Source of the DNA: Pseudodonghicola sp048268305
GTDB taxonomy: Bacteria > Pseudomonadota > Alphaproteobacteria > Rhodobacterales > Rhodobacteraceae
Assembly: GCF_048268305.1 (NCBI RefSeq)
Contig: NZ_JBLWVT010000004.1
Coordinates: 62,001-126,000, forward strand
Direction of reading: 5' to 3'
Length of the DNA: 64,000 nucleotides
The notes beneath the pieces are model-generated. The model searched no databases and was not told where the DNA came from. It was given only the letters and a program-made list of their open reading frames with translations. Of this stretch, positions 24,311 through 35,325 are shown one piece after another. The position numbers and the translations under genes were made by a program. How positions within the stretch are numbered: position 1 is the first letter of the stretch; the number at the start of each line of letters is the position of its first letter.

Positions 24311-24703
24311 ATGAACGATCCTATCGGCGATATGCTCACCCGTATCCGCAACGCGCAGATGCGCGGCAAAAGCACCGTCATGACTCCGGCGTCGAAACTG
24401 CGCGCCTGGGTTCTGGATGTGCTGGCGGACGAAGGCTATATTCGCGGCTACGACAAGGTGACCGGTGCTAACGGTCATCCGGCGCTGGAAATCAGCCTGA
24501 AATATTTCGAAGGCGAACCTGTTATTCGCGAACTGAAGCGGGTCTCCAAACCCGGTCGTCGCGTTTATATGGGCGTCAAGGACATCCCGTCGGTCCGTCA
24601 GGGCCTGGGCGTGTCGATTGTCTCCACCCCCAAGGGTGTGATGTCGGATGTGAACGCTCGCAGTGCCAATGTTGGCGGCGAAGTGCTCTGCACCGTCTTC
24701 TAA
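24311..24703 (+). CDS. rpsH: 30S ribosomal protein S8
   Basis: A 130-residue S8, identical in length to E. coli. It binds 16S helix 21 and in E. coli represses the spc operon. C-terminal GVSIVSTPKGVMSD and GGEVLCTVF are conserved. Flanked by good ribosome binding sites (aaggagggc before it, aaggagg after it). Confidence 0.97.
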   Translation: MNDPIGDMLTRIRNAQMRGKSTVMTPASKLRAWVLDVLADEGYIRGYDKVTGANGHPALEISLKYFEGEPVIRELKRVSKPGRRVYMGVKDIPSVRQGLGVSIVSTPKGVMSDVNARSANVGGEVLCTVF

Positions 24704-24714
24704 GGAGGTCAGAC

Positions 24715-25248
24715 ATGTCTCGTATTGGTAAGAAACCGGTCGAGCTGCCCAGCGGCGTAACTGCCACTGTGTCCGGCCAGACCGTCGAAGTGAAGGGGCC
24801 GAAAGGCACCCGCAGCTTTACCGCCACCGACGACGTCACCATCACTGTCGATGACAGCACGGTGAAGGTCGAGCCGCGTGGCAAATCCAAGCGCGCCCGC
24901 CAGCAATGGGGGATGTCGCGGACTCAGGTCGCCAACCTCGTGGCCGGCGTGACCGCAGGCTTCAAGAAAGAGCTTGAAATCCAAGGTGTGGGTTACCGCG
25001 CTGCGGTGCAGGGCAATTTCCTGAAGCTGAACCTCGGCTACAGCCATGACGTGGATTTCGAAATCCCCGCCGGCGTGACCGTGACCGCACCCAAGCAGAC
25101 GGAAATCGTCGTCGAGGGCATCGACCAGCAACTGGTCGGCCAAGTCGCCGCGAATATCCGTGAATGGCGCGCGCCCGAGCCCTATAAGGGCAAAGGCATC
25201 CGCTATAAGGGTGAGTATATCTTCCGCAAGGAAGGCAAGAAGAAGTAA
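24715..25248 (+). CDS. rplF: 50S ribosomal protein L6
   Basis: A 177-residue L6, near the sarcin-ricin loop and the factor-binding site. MSRIGKKPVELPSGV and the C-terminal PEPYKGKGIRYKGEYI are diagnostic. rplR follows 11 nt downstream. Confidence 0.97.
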   Translation: MSRIGKKPVELPSGVTATVSGQTVEVKGPKGTRSFTATDDVTITVDDSTVKVEPRGKSKRARQQWGMSRTQVANLVAGVTAGFKKELEIQGVGYRAAVQGNFLKLNLGYSHDVDFEIPAGVTVTAPKQTEIVVEGIDQQLVGQVAANIREWRAPEPYKGKGIRYKGEYIFRKEGKKK

Positions 25249-25259
25249 GGACGCTCAAG

Positions 25260-25619
25260 ATGGCAAACAGCAAACGTACCCTGTTTCTGAAACGCCGCCT
25301 GCGCGTTCGGAACAAGCTTCGCAAGGTCAACGCGGGGCGGCTTCGCCTCTCGGTGCACCGCTCGAACAAGAACATCAGCGTGCAGCTGATCGACGACGTT
25401 CGTGGCGTGACTTTGGCCTCGGCTTCCACCCTGGAGAAAGATCTGGGTGTGGTCGGCAAGAACAACATCGAAGCGGCCACCAAAGTGGGCGCGACGATTG
25501 CCGAACGCGCCAAGAAAGCCGGTGTGGAAGAGGCCTATTTCGATCGTGGCGGCTTCCTCTATCACGGCAAGGTGAAGGCTCTGGCCGACGCTGCGCGTGA
25601 AGGTGGTCTGAAGATCTAA
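25260..25619 (+). CDS. rplR: 50S ribosomal protein L18
   Basis: A 119-residue L18, which with L5 and L25 anchors 5S rRNA. The C-terminal FDRGGFLYHGKVKALADAAR is typical. A 115-nt gap before rpsE holds GC-rich palindromes, including ggcgcctggcgcc near 25703, but no clear T-tract. Confidence 0.97.
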   Translation: MANSKRTLFLKRRLRVRNKLRKVNAGRLRLSVHRSNKNISVQLIDDVRGVTLASASTLEKDLGVVGKNNIEAATKVGATIAERAKKAGVEEAYFDRGGFLYHGKVKALADAAREGGLKI

Positions 25620-25734
25620 ACAGTGCGGGCGGTGGCGACACCGCCCCGATGATCCGGGAGCCGCGGCGCTGGCGCGGCGGCTCACCAGGATTGAGACAAG
25701 CCGGCGCCTGGCGCCAGGATGAAAGGAATGCCGT

Positions 25735-26313
25735 ATGGCAGAACGTGATAACCGTCGGGGTAACCGTCGCGAACGCGAGGAAACCCCCGAATTTGCCGAT
25801 CGTCTGGTCGCAATCAACCGGGTGTCGAAAACCGTAAAGGGTGGTAAGCGCTTTGGCTTCGCCGCTCTGGTGGTGGTCGGTGACCAAAAGGGCCGTGTCG
25901 GCTTCGGCAAGGGCAAGGCCAAAGAGGTCCCCGAGGCGATCCGCAAGGCCACCGAGCAAGCGAAACGCCAGATGATCCGCGTGCCGCTGCGTGAAGGCCG
26001 TACCCTGCACCACGACATGCACGGCCGTTGGGGCGCGGGCAAGGTCGTCATGCGGGCGGCTCCGGAAGGGACCGGGATCATTGCCGGTGGTCCGATGCGC
26101 GCCGTCTTCGAAATGCTCGGCATCAAAGACGTGGTGTCGAAGTCGATCGGTTCGCAGAACCCCTACAACATGATCCGCGCCACGCTCGACGGTCTCAAGA
26201 AAGAGCAGTCGCCGCGTCTGGTCGCGCAGCGTCGGGGCAAGAAGGTCGCTGACATTCTGCCCAAGCACGAGCATCACGCGCCGGCCGCCGAGCCGGTTGC
26301 AGAGGAGGCGTAA
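25735..26313 (+). CDS. rpsE: 30S ribosomal protein S5
   Basis: A 192-residue S5, which shapes decoding accuracy and the mRNA entry tunnel. GFAALVVVGDQKGRVGFGKGKA is the dsRNA-binding-like region and GPMRAVFEMLG follows. Its N-terminal (about 15 residues) and C-terminal tails exceed those of E. coli S5. rpmD begins 3 nt after the stop. Confidence 0.97.
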   Translation: MAERDNRRGNRREREETPEFADRLVAINRVSKTVKGGKRFGFAALVVVGDQKGRVGFGKGKAKEVPEAIRKATEQAKRQMIRVPLREGRTLHHDMHGRWGAGKVVMRAAPEGTGIIAGGPMRAVFEMLGIKDVVSKSIGSQNPYNMIRATLDGLKKEQSPRLVAQRRGKKVADILPKHEHHAPAAEPVAEEA

Positions 26314-26316
26314 TCC

Positions 26317-26505
26317 ATGGCCAAGACCATCGTTGTCAAACAGATCGGCTCGCCGATCCGTCGCCCCGCCAAACAGCGCCTCACGCTGATCGGCCTGGGC
26401 CTGAACAAGATGCACAAGACCCGCGAGCTTGAGGATACCCCTTCGGTCCGCGGCATGGTCAACTCGATCCCGCATCTGGTCGAAATCATCGAAGAACGCG
26501 GCTGA
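26317..26505 (+). CDS. rpmD: 50S ribosomal protein L30
   Basis: A 62-residue L30 (KTIVVKQIGSPIRRPAKQR; GLNKMHKTRELEDTP). It ends the spc block here, because a strong terminator follows within 50 nt; in many bacteria rplO would come next. Confidence 0.97.
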   Translation: MAKTIVVKQIGSPIRRPAKQRLTLIGLGLNKMHKTRELEDTPSVRGMVNSIPHLVEIIEERG

Positions 26506-26548
26506 GCCTGCGCCGGGCTTCGGCCCGGGTCAGCTCCAGCGATCTGAC

Positions 26549-26580
26549 AAGGCGTCCTGGGTTCTCCCGGGGCGCCTTTT
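26549..26580 (+). terminator. Terminator after rpmD
   Basis: A 13-bp stem with two T-G pairs (aaggcgtcctggg/cccggggcgcctt, loop ttct) is followed by TTTT. It separates the ribosomal block from the inserted monooxygenase gene. Confidence 0.88.
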
Positions 26581-26681
26581 CGCTTGGCGGTGAGGGCATC
26601 GCACAGGACTTGTGCGGCGGGGTGGCTAGGCAGAAGGGGCCCGGTGACCTAGTTTCCCTTTCGAAATCTTGGGAGACGGTC

Positions 26682-27710
26682 ATGGAAGTGGGGCTCTACA
26701 CCTTCGGCGATATCGGCACTGATCCGGTCACCGGCCATCGGGTCGACGCGCAGGCGCGGCTGGACAATCTGATGGAGGAGATCGAGCTGGCCGATCAGGT
26801 CGGGCTGGATGTCTTCGGCCTGGGCGAACATCACCGGCCCAATTATGCCGTGACCGCGCCGGCGGTGGCGCTGGCGGGGGTGGCCCGGACCACCAAGTCG
26901 ATCCGGCTGAGTTCCGCGGTCTCGGTGCTCAGCTCCGACGATCCGGTGCGGGTGTTCGAACAATTCTCGACATTGGACAGCCTGAGCAACGGCCGGGCCG
27001 AGCTGATGGTGGGGCGCGGCAGTTTCATCGAGAGCTTTCCGCTCTTCGGCTATGATCTCGATGATTACGACGAACTCTTCGAGGAAAAGCTGCAGATGCT
27101 GCTGGCGATCAACGAAGGGGAAAAGCTGCGGTGGAAGGGGACCAAGCACACCCAGCGGGTCGAAGGGCTGGGGGTCTATCCGCGCCCGGTGAAGGGCAAG
27201 CTGCCGGTCTGGATCGCCGCCGGTGGTACACCCAACAGCATGATCCGCGCGGGCGTCCTCGGCTGCCCGCTGGCCCTGGCCATCATCGGGGGGGAGCCGC
27301 GCCGGTTCAAGGCGCTGGCCGATCTCTATCGCCGCGCTGCCGATCAGGCGGGCAATGGCGACAAGGCGCGGGTGTCGCTGAACGTGCACGGTTTCGTGGG
27401 CGAGGATGGCAAGGCCGCGGCTGACCTGTTCTTCCCGGCGCAGAAGGCGGTGATGGACCAGCTCGGCCGCGAACGCGGCTGGCCCCCGCAGAGCCGGGCG
27501 CAATACGACGCCGCCATGGGTCCGGAAGGCGCGATGTTCGTGGGATCTCCGGCGCAGGTGGTCGACAAGATCCTCGGACTGAAGGAAGATCTGGGCTTCG
27601 ACCGGGTGTCGATCCAGATGGCGATCGGGGTGATCGAACACAAGGAAATGTTGAAGGCGATCGAGGTGCTGGGCACCAAGGTCGCGCCCGAGCTGAGGAA
27701 GGCGGGGTAG
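26682..27710 (+). CDS. Luciferase-like flavin monooxygenase (LLM family)
   Basis: A 342-residue protein of the bacterial luciferase-like superfamily, flavin-dependent TIM-barrel oxidoreductases. LGEHHRPNYAVTAPAVALA (about residues 47-65) and AELMVGRGSFIESF are the conserved family segments. It starts MEVGLYTFGDIG at ATG 26682, after gggaga. Substrate unknown; relatives desulphonate or oxidise small molecules. It sits alone between terminators at 26549 and a hairpin at 27723, so it is likely its own unit inserted between rpmD and rplO. Confidence 0.9.
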   Translation: MEVGLYTFGDIGTDPVTGHRVDAQARLDNLMEEIELADQVGLDVFGLGEHHRPNYAVTAPAVALAGVARTTKSIRLSSAVSVLSSDDPVRVFEQFSTLDSLSNGRAELMVGRGSFIESFPLFGYDLDDYDELFEEKLQMLLAINEGEKLRWKGTKHTQRVEGLGVYPRPVKGKLPVWIAAGGTPNSMIRAGVLGCPLALAIIGGEPRRFKALADLYRRAADQAGNGDKARVSLNVHGFVGEDGKAAADLFFPAQKAVMDQLGRERGWPPQSRAQYDAAMGPEGAMFVGSPAQVVDKILGLKEDLGFDRVSIQMAIGVIEHKEMLKAIEVLGTKVAPELRKAG

Positions 27711-27722
27711 GGGACGCTTTCA

Positions 27723-27751
27723 GCAAGACCCGGAAGAACGCCGGGTCTTGC
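27723..27751 (+). terminator. Hairpin after the monooxygenase gene
   Basis: An 11-bp perfect stem, gcaagacccgg/ccgggtcttgc (loop aagaacg), 13 nt beyond the stop. No T-run follows, so it may end transcription poorly or act as an mRNA 3' stabiliser. Confidence 0.6.
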
Positions 27752-27854
27752 GATCGGGTTCGAGGCCGATTCTTCCGCGGGGCGGGAGGCGAGTTCTGCT
27801 CTGAATAAATTCATTTGAAGGCGCGGCGGCGAGGGGGAGGCTGCCACCAAATCC

Positions 27855-27883
27855 TTGCAACGAAGCCCGCTGGCGTCTATACG
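27855..27883 (+). promoter_or_regulatory. Candidate rplO promoter
   Basis: TTGCAA (27855-27860), 17-nt spacer, TATACG (27878-27883). It would restart the ribosomal cluster after the inserted monooxygenase gene; a short stem ggccc/gggcc follows at about 27892-27904. Confidence 0.6.
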
Positions 27884-27978
27884 CGCCCGGTGGCCCCTTG
27901 GGCCCGACTCAGCAACAAACAAGAAACGCCGTGGTCGTCCCATCCGCTTCGGGGGCGCATCCGGCAAGGAGAAGCGAC

Positions 27979-28452
27979 ATGAAACTTAACGAACTTCGCG
28001 ACAATCCCGGCGCCGCACCGAAACGCAAGCGCATTGCCCGTGGTCCGGGCTCGGGCAAGGGCAAGACCGCCGGTCGCGGTATCAAAGGTCAGAAATCCCG
28101 TTCGGGCGTGGCCATCAATGGCTATGAAGGCGGCCAAATGCCGCTGTACCAACGGCTTCCCAAGCGCGGCTTCAACAAGCCGAACCGCAAGGACTATGCC
28201 GTTGTGAACCTGGGCCTGATCCAGAAATTCATCGAAGCTGGCAAGCTCGACGCCGGCTCGGCCATCACCGAGGACGCGCTGGTCGCCTGTGGCCTGGTGC
28301 GCCGCAAGCTGGACGGCATCCGCGTGCTGGCCAAGGGCGAATTCAGCTCGAAAGTGACCATCGAGGTCACCGGTGCTTCGCAGCCCGCAATTGCTGCGGT
28401 CGAGGCAGCCGGCGGCGCTCTGAAGGTCGCAACCGTCGAAGCTGACGCCTAA
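27979..28452 (+). CDS. rplO: 50S ribosomal protein L15
   Basis: A 157-residue L15, important in late 50S assembly. MKLNELRDNPGAAPKRKRIA and GYEGGQMPLYQRLPKRGF are diagnostic. I take ATG 27979, preceded by aaggagaagcgac; an upstream GTG-type extension is non-conserved. It heads the block rplO-secY-adk. Confidence 0.96.
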   Translation: MKLNELRDNPGAAPKRKRIARGPGSGKGKTAGRGIKGQKSRSGVAINGYEGGQMPLYQRLPKRGFNKPNRKDYAVVNLGLIQKFIEAGKLDAGSAITEDALVACGLVRRKLDGIRVLAKGEFSSKVTIEVTGASQPAIAAVEAAGGALKVATVEADA

Positions 28453-28456
28453 GCGG

Positions 28457-28485
28457 TTGTGGGCGGCTTCCGAGCCGCTTAAATA
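28457..28485 (+). promoter_or_regulatory. Candidate secY promoter
   Basis: TTGTGG (28457-28462), 17-nt spacer, TAAATA (28480-28485). The spacer also forms a stem (gcggct/agccgc), so the same bases could instead be an attenuating hairpin after rplO. Confidence 0.4.
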
Positions 28486-28559
28486 GACCTCAGTTTTCCA
28501 TGACGCCGCTCGTGCCGGAAAACGGCCCGGGCGGCGCAGTCATAAGAGAGACCTCTTTC

Positions 28560-29926
<1,367 letters not shown>

Positions 29927-29930
<4 letters not shown>

Positions 29931-30571
29931 ATATCATTCTTATGGGCCCGCCGGGGGCGGGCAAGGGCACACAGGCGCGCAATCTGGTGGAAACCCGCGG
30001 CATGGTGCAGCTGTCGACCGGCGACATGCTGCGCGAGGCCAAGGATAGCGGTACCGAGATGGGCAAGATCGTCGCCGAGGTCATGGCCAAGGGGCAGCTC
30101 GTCACCGACGAGATCGTGATCGGGCTGATCAAGGAAAAGCTGGAGACGGTGAAGGCCAATGGCTTCATCTTCGACGGCTTCCCCCGCACCCTGGCGCAGG
30201 CTGATGCCCTGGGCAAGCTGCTGGAAGGCGAAGGCCAGACACTGGACGCCGTCATCGAGATGGAGGTTGACGACGCCGCCCTGGTGCAGCGGATCACCGC
30301 GCGGTCGACCTGTGCCCATTGCGGTGAGGTCTATAACGACATCACCAAGCCGATCCCGGCCGATGGCAAGTGCACGGTCTGCGGCGGAACCGAGTTCAAG
30401 CGGCGCGCCGACGACAATGAGGAAAGCCTCAAGACCCGGTTGATGGAATACTACAAGAAGACCTCGCCGCTGATCGGGTACTACTATGCCAAGGGCATGC
30501 TGACCAAGATCGACGGGCTGGCCGATATCGACACGGTGCAGGGCGAGATCGCCGCTGTGCTGCATAAATAG
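29927..30571 (+). CDS. adk: Adenylate kinase with a four-cysteine lid
   Basis: A 214-residue adenylate kinase (ATP + AMP = 2 ADP). GPPGAGKGT is the P-loop, FDGFPRTL the AMP-binding segment. The lid contains CAHC near residue 127 and CTVC about 20 residues later, giving a CxxC...CxxC metal site; E. coli lacks it, while metal-binding enzymes with such lids are known in Gram-positives and in Paracoccus. It shares the secY overlap, so both are expressed together. Confidence 0.96.
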
Positions 30572-30592
30572 GGCCGGACATACAGCCGGGGG

Positions 30593-30621
30593 TTGACGCT
30601 TGGGGCAAAACCCCATATCGA
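30593..30621 (+). promoter_or_regulatory. Candidate rpsM (alpha block) promoter
   Basis: TTGACG (30593-30598), 17-nt spacer, TATCGA (30616-30621). This is the best -35 match of the set. A palindrome ccccatgggg follows about 8 nt after the -10, and the leader to rpsM is about 145 nt. Confidence 0.62.
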
Positions 30622-30773
30622 CCCGCATCCCCATGGGGAATCAAAGGCGTGGCGGGATTCGCCCGGCGCGCCGATCACCTCGCAAAAGTGCCGGCTTCTG
30701 GTATTGATCAGCGGTCGAGCGTTGTGAAAAAAGGTTCTGGAGATACGGAACCGCAACGAAAGGAAAGTGACAC

Positions 30774-31142
30774 GTGGCACGTATTGCCGGCGTAAACATC
30801 CCGACCTCTAAACGGGTCCCGATCGCCCTCACCTATATCACCGGTATCGGCCATACTTCGGCCAAAGCCATCTGCGACGCCGTCGGCATCGACCAGACCC
30901 GCCGGGTCAACGAACTGACCGACGCCGAAGTTCTGCAGATCCGCGAACATATCGACGCCAATTACACCGTCGAAGGCGACCTGCGCCGCGAAACCCAGAT
31001 GAACATCAAACGTCTGATGGACCTGGGTTGCTATCGTGGTCTGCGTCACCGCCGCAACCTGCCCGTCCGTGGTCAGCGCACGCATACCAATGCGCGCACC
31101 CGCAAAGGCCCGGCGAAACCCATCGCCGGCAAGAAGAAGTAA
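30774..31142 (+). CDS. rpsM: 30S ribosomal protein S13
   Basis: A 122-residue S13, at the subunit bridge in the 30S head. The start codon is GTG (30774), giving MARIAGVNIPTSKRV, with ggaaag upstream. Heads the block rpsM-rpsK-rpoA-rplQ; rpsD (S4), the usual regulator of this operon in E. coli, is not here. Confidence 0.96.
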   Translation: MARIAGVNIPTSKRVPIALTYITGIGHTSAKAICDAVGIDQTRRVNELTDAEVLQIREHIDANYTVEGDLRRETQMNIKRLMDLGCYRGLRHRRNLPVRGQRTHTNARTRKGPAKPIAGKKK

Positions 31143-31156
31143 GGGGAGGCTGATCA

Positions 31157-31546
31157 ATGGCACGTGAAAAGACTCGCGCTAAGAAAAAAGAGCGCAAGAA
31201 CATTGCCGCCGGCGTGGCGCATGTGAACAGCTCGTTCAACAACACCAAGATCCTGATCTCGGACGTTCAAGGCAACGCGATCTCCTGGTCGTCGGCCGGC
31301 ACCATGGGCTTCAAGGGCTCGCGGAAGTCGACCCCCTACGCCGCCCAGATGGCCGCTGAAGACGCTGGCCGCAAGGCGCAGGAACATGGTGTGAAGACCC
31401 TGGAAGTCGAAGTGCAGGGCCCCGGCTCGGGCCGTGAATCGGCACTGCGCGCGCTGGCTGCCGTCGGCTTCAACATCACCTCGATCCGGGATGTCACCCC
31501 GATCGCCCATAACGGCTGCCGCCCTCCGAAGCGTCGCCGCGTCTAA
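31157..31546 (+). CDS. rpsK: 30S ribosomal protein S11
   Basis: A 129-residue S11, in the 30S platform near the mRNA exit. GVAHVNSSFNNTKILISD and the conserved GPGSGRESALRAL are present. rpmJ and infA, which occur near here in some genomes, are absent. Confidence 0.97.
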   Translation: MAREKTRAKKKERKNIAAGVAHVNSSFNNTKILISDVQGNAISWSSAGTMGFKGSRKSTPYAAQMAAEDAGRKAQEHGVKTLEVEVQGPGSGRESALRALAAVGFNITSIRDVTPIAHNGCRPPKRRRV

Positions 31547-31658
31547 GGGCAGAACGATTTGAACGGGGCTGTGCCACTGCACGGCCCCGGTCCGTCATTT
31601 GAAACCTCGGGCGTCTGGGCTTTAGGACATGGAGCGCAGACAGGAATGGAGGGACCGC

Positions 31659-32675
31659 ATGATCCATAAGAACTGGGCCGAACTGATCAAGCCGACGCAG
31701 CTTGAGGTGAAGCCGGGCAACGATCCCGCACGCCAGGCTACTCTGGTTGCTGAACCGCTTGAGCGCGGCTTTGGTCTGACTCTGGGCAATGCGCTGCGCC
31801 GGATTCTGATGTCGTCGCTGCAAGGCGCGGCCATCTCCAGCGTCCAGATCGACAACGTCCTGCACGAGTTTTCGTCGGTCGCCGGCGTGCGCGAGGATGT
31901 AACCGACATCATCCTGAACCTCAAGGGCGTGTCGCTGAAGATGGAAGTCGAAGGGCCCAAGCGCCTGTCGATCTCCGCCAAAGGCCCGGCCGTGGTCACC
32001 GCCGGTGACATCGCCGAAACCGCCGGGATCGAGGTTCTGAACCGCGATCACGTGATCTGTCATCTGGATGATGGCGCCGATCTGTTCATGGAACTGACCG
32101 TGAACACCGGCAAGGGCTATGTCTCGGCCGACAAGAACCGGCCGGAAGATGCCCCCATCGGTCTGATTCCGATCGACGCGATCTATTCGCCGATCAAGCG
32201 CGTCAGCTATGACGTCCAGCCGACCCGTGAAGGTCAGGTTCTGGACTATGACAAGCTGACCATGAAGATCGAAACCGATGGCTCGGTCACTCCGGACGAC
32301 GCCGTGGCCTTCGCTGCGCGTATCCTGCAGGACCAGCTGTCGATCTTCGTGAACTTCGACGAACCCGAGGCCGCCGGCCGCCAGGACGAGGATGACGGGC
32401 TGGAATTCAACCCGCTGCTTCTCAAGAAGGTGGACGAGCTGGAACTGTCGGTCCGTTCGGCGAACTGCCTGAAGAACGACAACATCGTCTATATCGGCGA
32501 CCTGATCCAGAAGACCGAAGCCGAGATGCTGCGCACCCCGAACTTCGGCCGCAAGTCGCTGAACGAGATCAAGGAAGTGCTGTCCGGCATGGGTCTGCAC
32601 CTTGGCATGGATGTCGAGGACTGGCCGCCTGACAACATCGAGGATCTGGCGAAGAAATTCGAAGATTCCTTCTGA
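31659..32675 (+). CDS. rpoA: RNA polymerase alpha subunit
   Basis: A 338-residue alpha subunit. The N-terminal assembly domain has TLGNALRRILMSSL; the C-terminal domain (after about residue 255) has FGRKSLNEIKE, which contacts promoter UP elements and activators. I choose ATG 31659 (MIHKNWAELIKP) because ggaggga lies just upstream and family members begin here; an in-frame ATG at 31629 adds ten non-conserved residues. Confidence 0.96.
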   Translation: MIHKNWAELIKPTQLEVKPGNDPARQATLVAEPLERGFGLTLGNALRRILMSSLQGAAISSVQIDNVLHEFSSVAGVREDVTDIILNLKGVSLKMEVEGPKRLSISAKGPAVVTAGDIAETAGIEVLNRDHVICHLDDGADLFMELTVNTGKGYVSADKNRPEDAPIGLIPIDAIYSPIKRVSYDVQPTREGQVLDYDKLTMKIETDGSVTPDDAVAFAARILQDQLSIFVNFDEPEAAGRQDEDDGLEFNPLLLKKVDELELSVRSANCLKNDNIVYIGDLIQKTEAEMLRTPNFGRKSLNEIKEVLSGMGLHLGMDVEDWPPDNIEDLAKKFEDSF

Positions 32676-32853
32676 TTGCGGGGGGCGGACCGGTGGTCCG
32701 CCCTGCGCCACCCGGGTGCGGGCCCTTCGCCCGCCCCAACTGCCCGGGCCAAGCGGGATTTGATCCTGCTGCGCCCCAAGGAGAGCCGGTGACACGCATC
32801 GCCGGTCGGACAAAGCAAAACCGCCCGTAGAGGGCAAAAGATGGAGAAAGACA

Positions 32854-33273
32854 ATGCGTCACGCACGTGGCTATCGCCGCCTGAACCGCACCCATGAACA
32901 CCGCAAGGCGCTGTTCGCCAACATGGCCGGCTCGCTGATCGAGCACGAGCAGATCAAGACGACTCTGCCGAAGGCCAAGGAACTGCGTCCGATCATCGAA
33001 AAGATGATCACGCTGGCCAAGCGCGGCGATCTGCACGCCCGCCGTCAGGCCGCTGCCCGTCTGAAACAAGACGCGCATGTTGCCAAGCTGTTCGAAATTC
33101 TCGGCCCGCGCTACAAGGATCGTCAGGGCGGTTATGTCCGGGTTCTGAAAGCCGGCTTCCGCTATGGCGACATGGCACCGATGGCGATCATCGAATTCGT
33201 CGATCGTGATGTCGACGCCAAGGGCGCAGCCGACAAGGCCCGCGTCGCTGCCGAGGAAGTCGCCGAGGATTGA
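32854..33273 (+). CDS. rplQ: 50S ribosomal protein L17
   Basis: A 139-residue L17 at the tunnel exit (MRHARGYRRLNRTHEHRKA). Longer than E. coli L17 by a C-terminal charged tail. Last gene of the ribosomal cluster; closed by the terminator at 33310. The 178-nt gap before it has no clear motif. Confidence 0.96.
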   Translation: MRHARGYRRLNRTHEHRKALFANMAGSLIEHEQIKTTLPKAKELRPIIEKMITLAKRGDLHARRQAAARLKQDAHVAKLFEILGPRYKDRQGGYVRVLKAGFRYGDMAPMAIIEFVDRDVDAKGAADKARVAAEEVAED

Positions 33274-33309
33274 TCTCGGCCGCCTGGCAAAGGCTCTGGT
33301 ACAGAATTC

Positions 33310-33337
33310 AGGGGCGTCCCGTCGGGGCGCCCCTTTC
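33310..33337 (+). terminator. Terminator after rplQ
   Basis: An 11-bp stem with one T-G pair (aggggcgtccc/ggggcgcccct, loop gtc; 33310-33334), whose 3' arm runs into TTT. It ends the ribosomal cluster before a convergent gene. Confidence 0.85.
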
Positions 33338-33342
33338 GTATT

Positions 33343-33795
33343 TCAATCTTCCATCGCGTCGAGCGCGGCCTTCACTTCGGTCTCGATCTTGTCGCGCGAA
33401 TGGTGGGTCAGGTCCTTGTCGATCTCGGCGATGATCTTGCTTTCCACCTCGGGGTGAAGCTCGTCCCGGATTTCCCCTAGAATCTTCGGTGCCGCCACCA
33501 GCACCAGCCGGTGGAAGTCGCCTCGATGCGCATGGGTATAGAGGATCTCCGCCAACTCCTTGGCAAAGCGGTCTCGGGCCAGCTCACGCCAGTCCGTCGC
33601 CTCCATCGCGGACATTTGATTGGGGCCCGGATCGGGCATGCGTCCGGGGCGGTCGGAATTTTCCGGCACCTCGGGCTGATCCTCGCGGGCAATGACTTCG
33701 AAGTTCGGGTCGCGATGGTCGGTCAGGTTCCGCATCAGCAGCGCCTTTTCGCCATCGGCCACGACGATCCAGGTTCCGTTTGTCAGTTCAGGCAT
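33343..33795 (-). CDS. Host attachment family protein
   Basis: A 150-residue protein of the Host_attach family (AtsE/baeRF-like), named after a plant-attachment gene in Agrobacterium. GTWIVVADGEKALLMRN at the N-terminus and LVLVAAPKILGEIRDEL later are its conserved parts. Resemblance to release-factor/eRF1-related domains has been noted for this superfamily. The ATG at 33795 gives MPELTNGTW and follows aaagggag. Function here is unknown; no nearby attachment genes support the historic name. Confidence 0.85.
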   Translation of the reverse strand: MPELTNGTWIVVADGEKALLMRNLTDHRDPNFEVIAREDQPEVPENSDRPGRMPDPGPNQMSAMEATDWRELARDRFAKELAEILYTHAHRGDFHRLVLVAAPKILGEIRDELHPEVESKIIAEIDKDLTHHSRDKIETEVKAALDAMED

Positions 33796-33937
33796 TGCGA
33801 GACTCCCTTTCTCGGCTGGGTGGTTCGACTGTAGCCGCTGCGAGGCGTTCAAGAAACCGTCACCAGCAGCAAGGGGGCTGCGGCTTGCAATCGCAGGGCG
33901 CGCGGCGCATATCCGAAGCCAATGGAAAGGAGGCCCG

Positions 33938-35320
<1,383 letters not shown>

Positions 35321-35325
35321 CCGTC

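Noticed and set aside
33880..33930. A possible degP promoter, TTGCAA then TATCCG
   Set aside because: The spacer is 19 nt and the -10 is poor, so it is not distinguished from chance.
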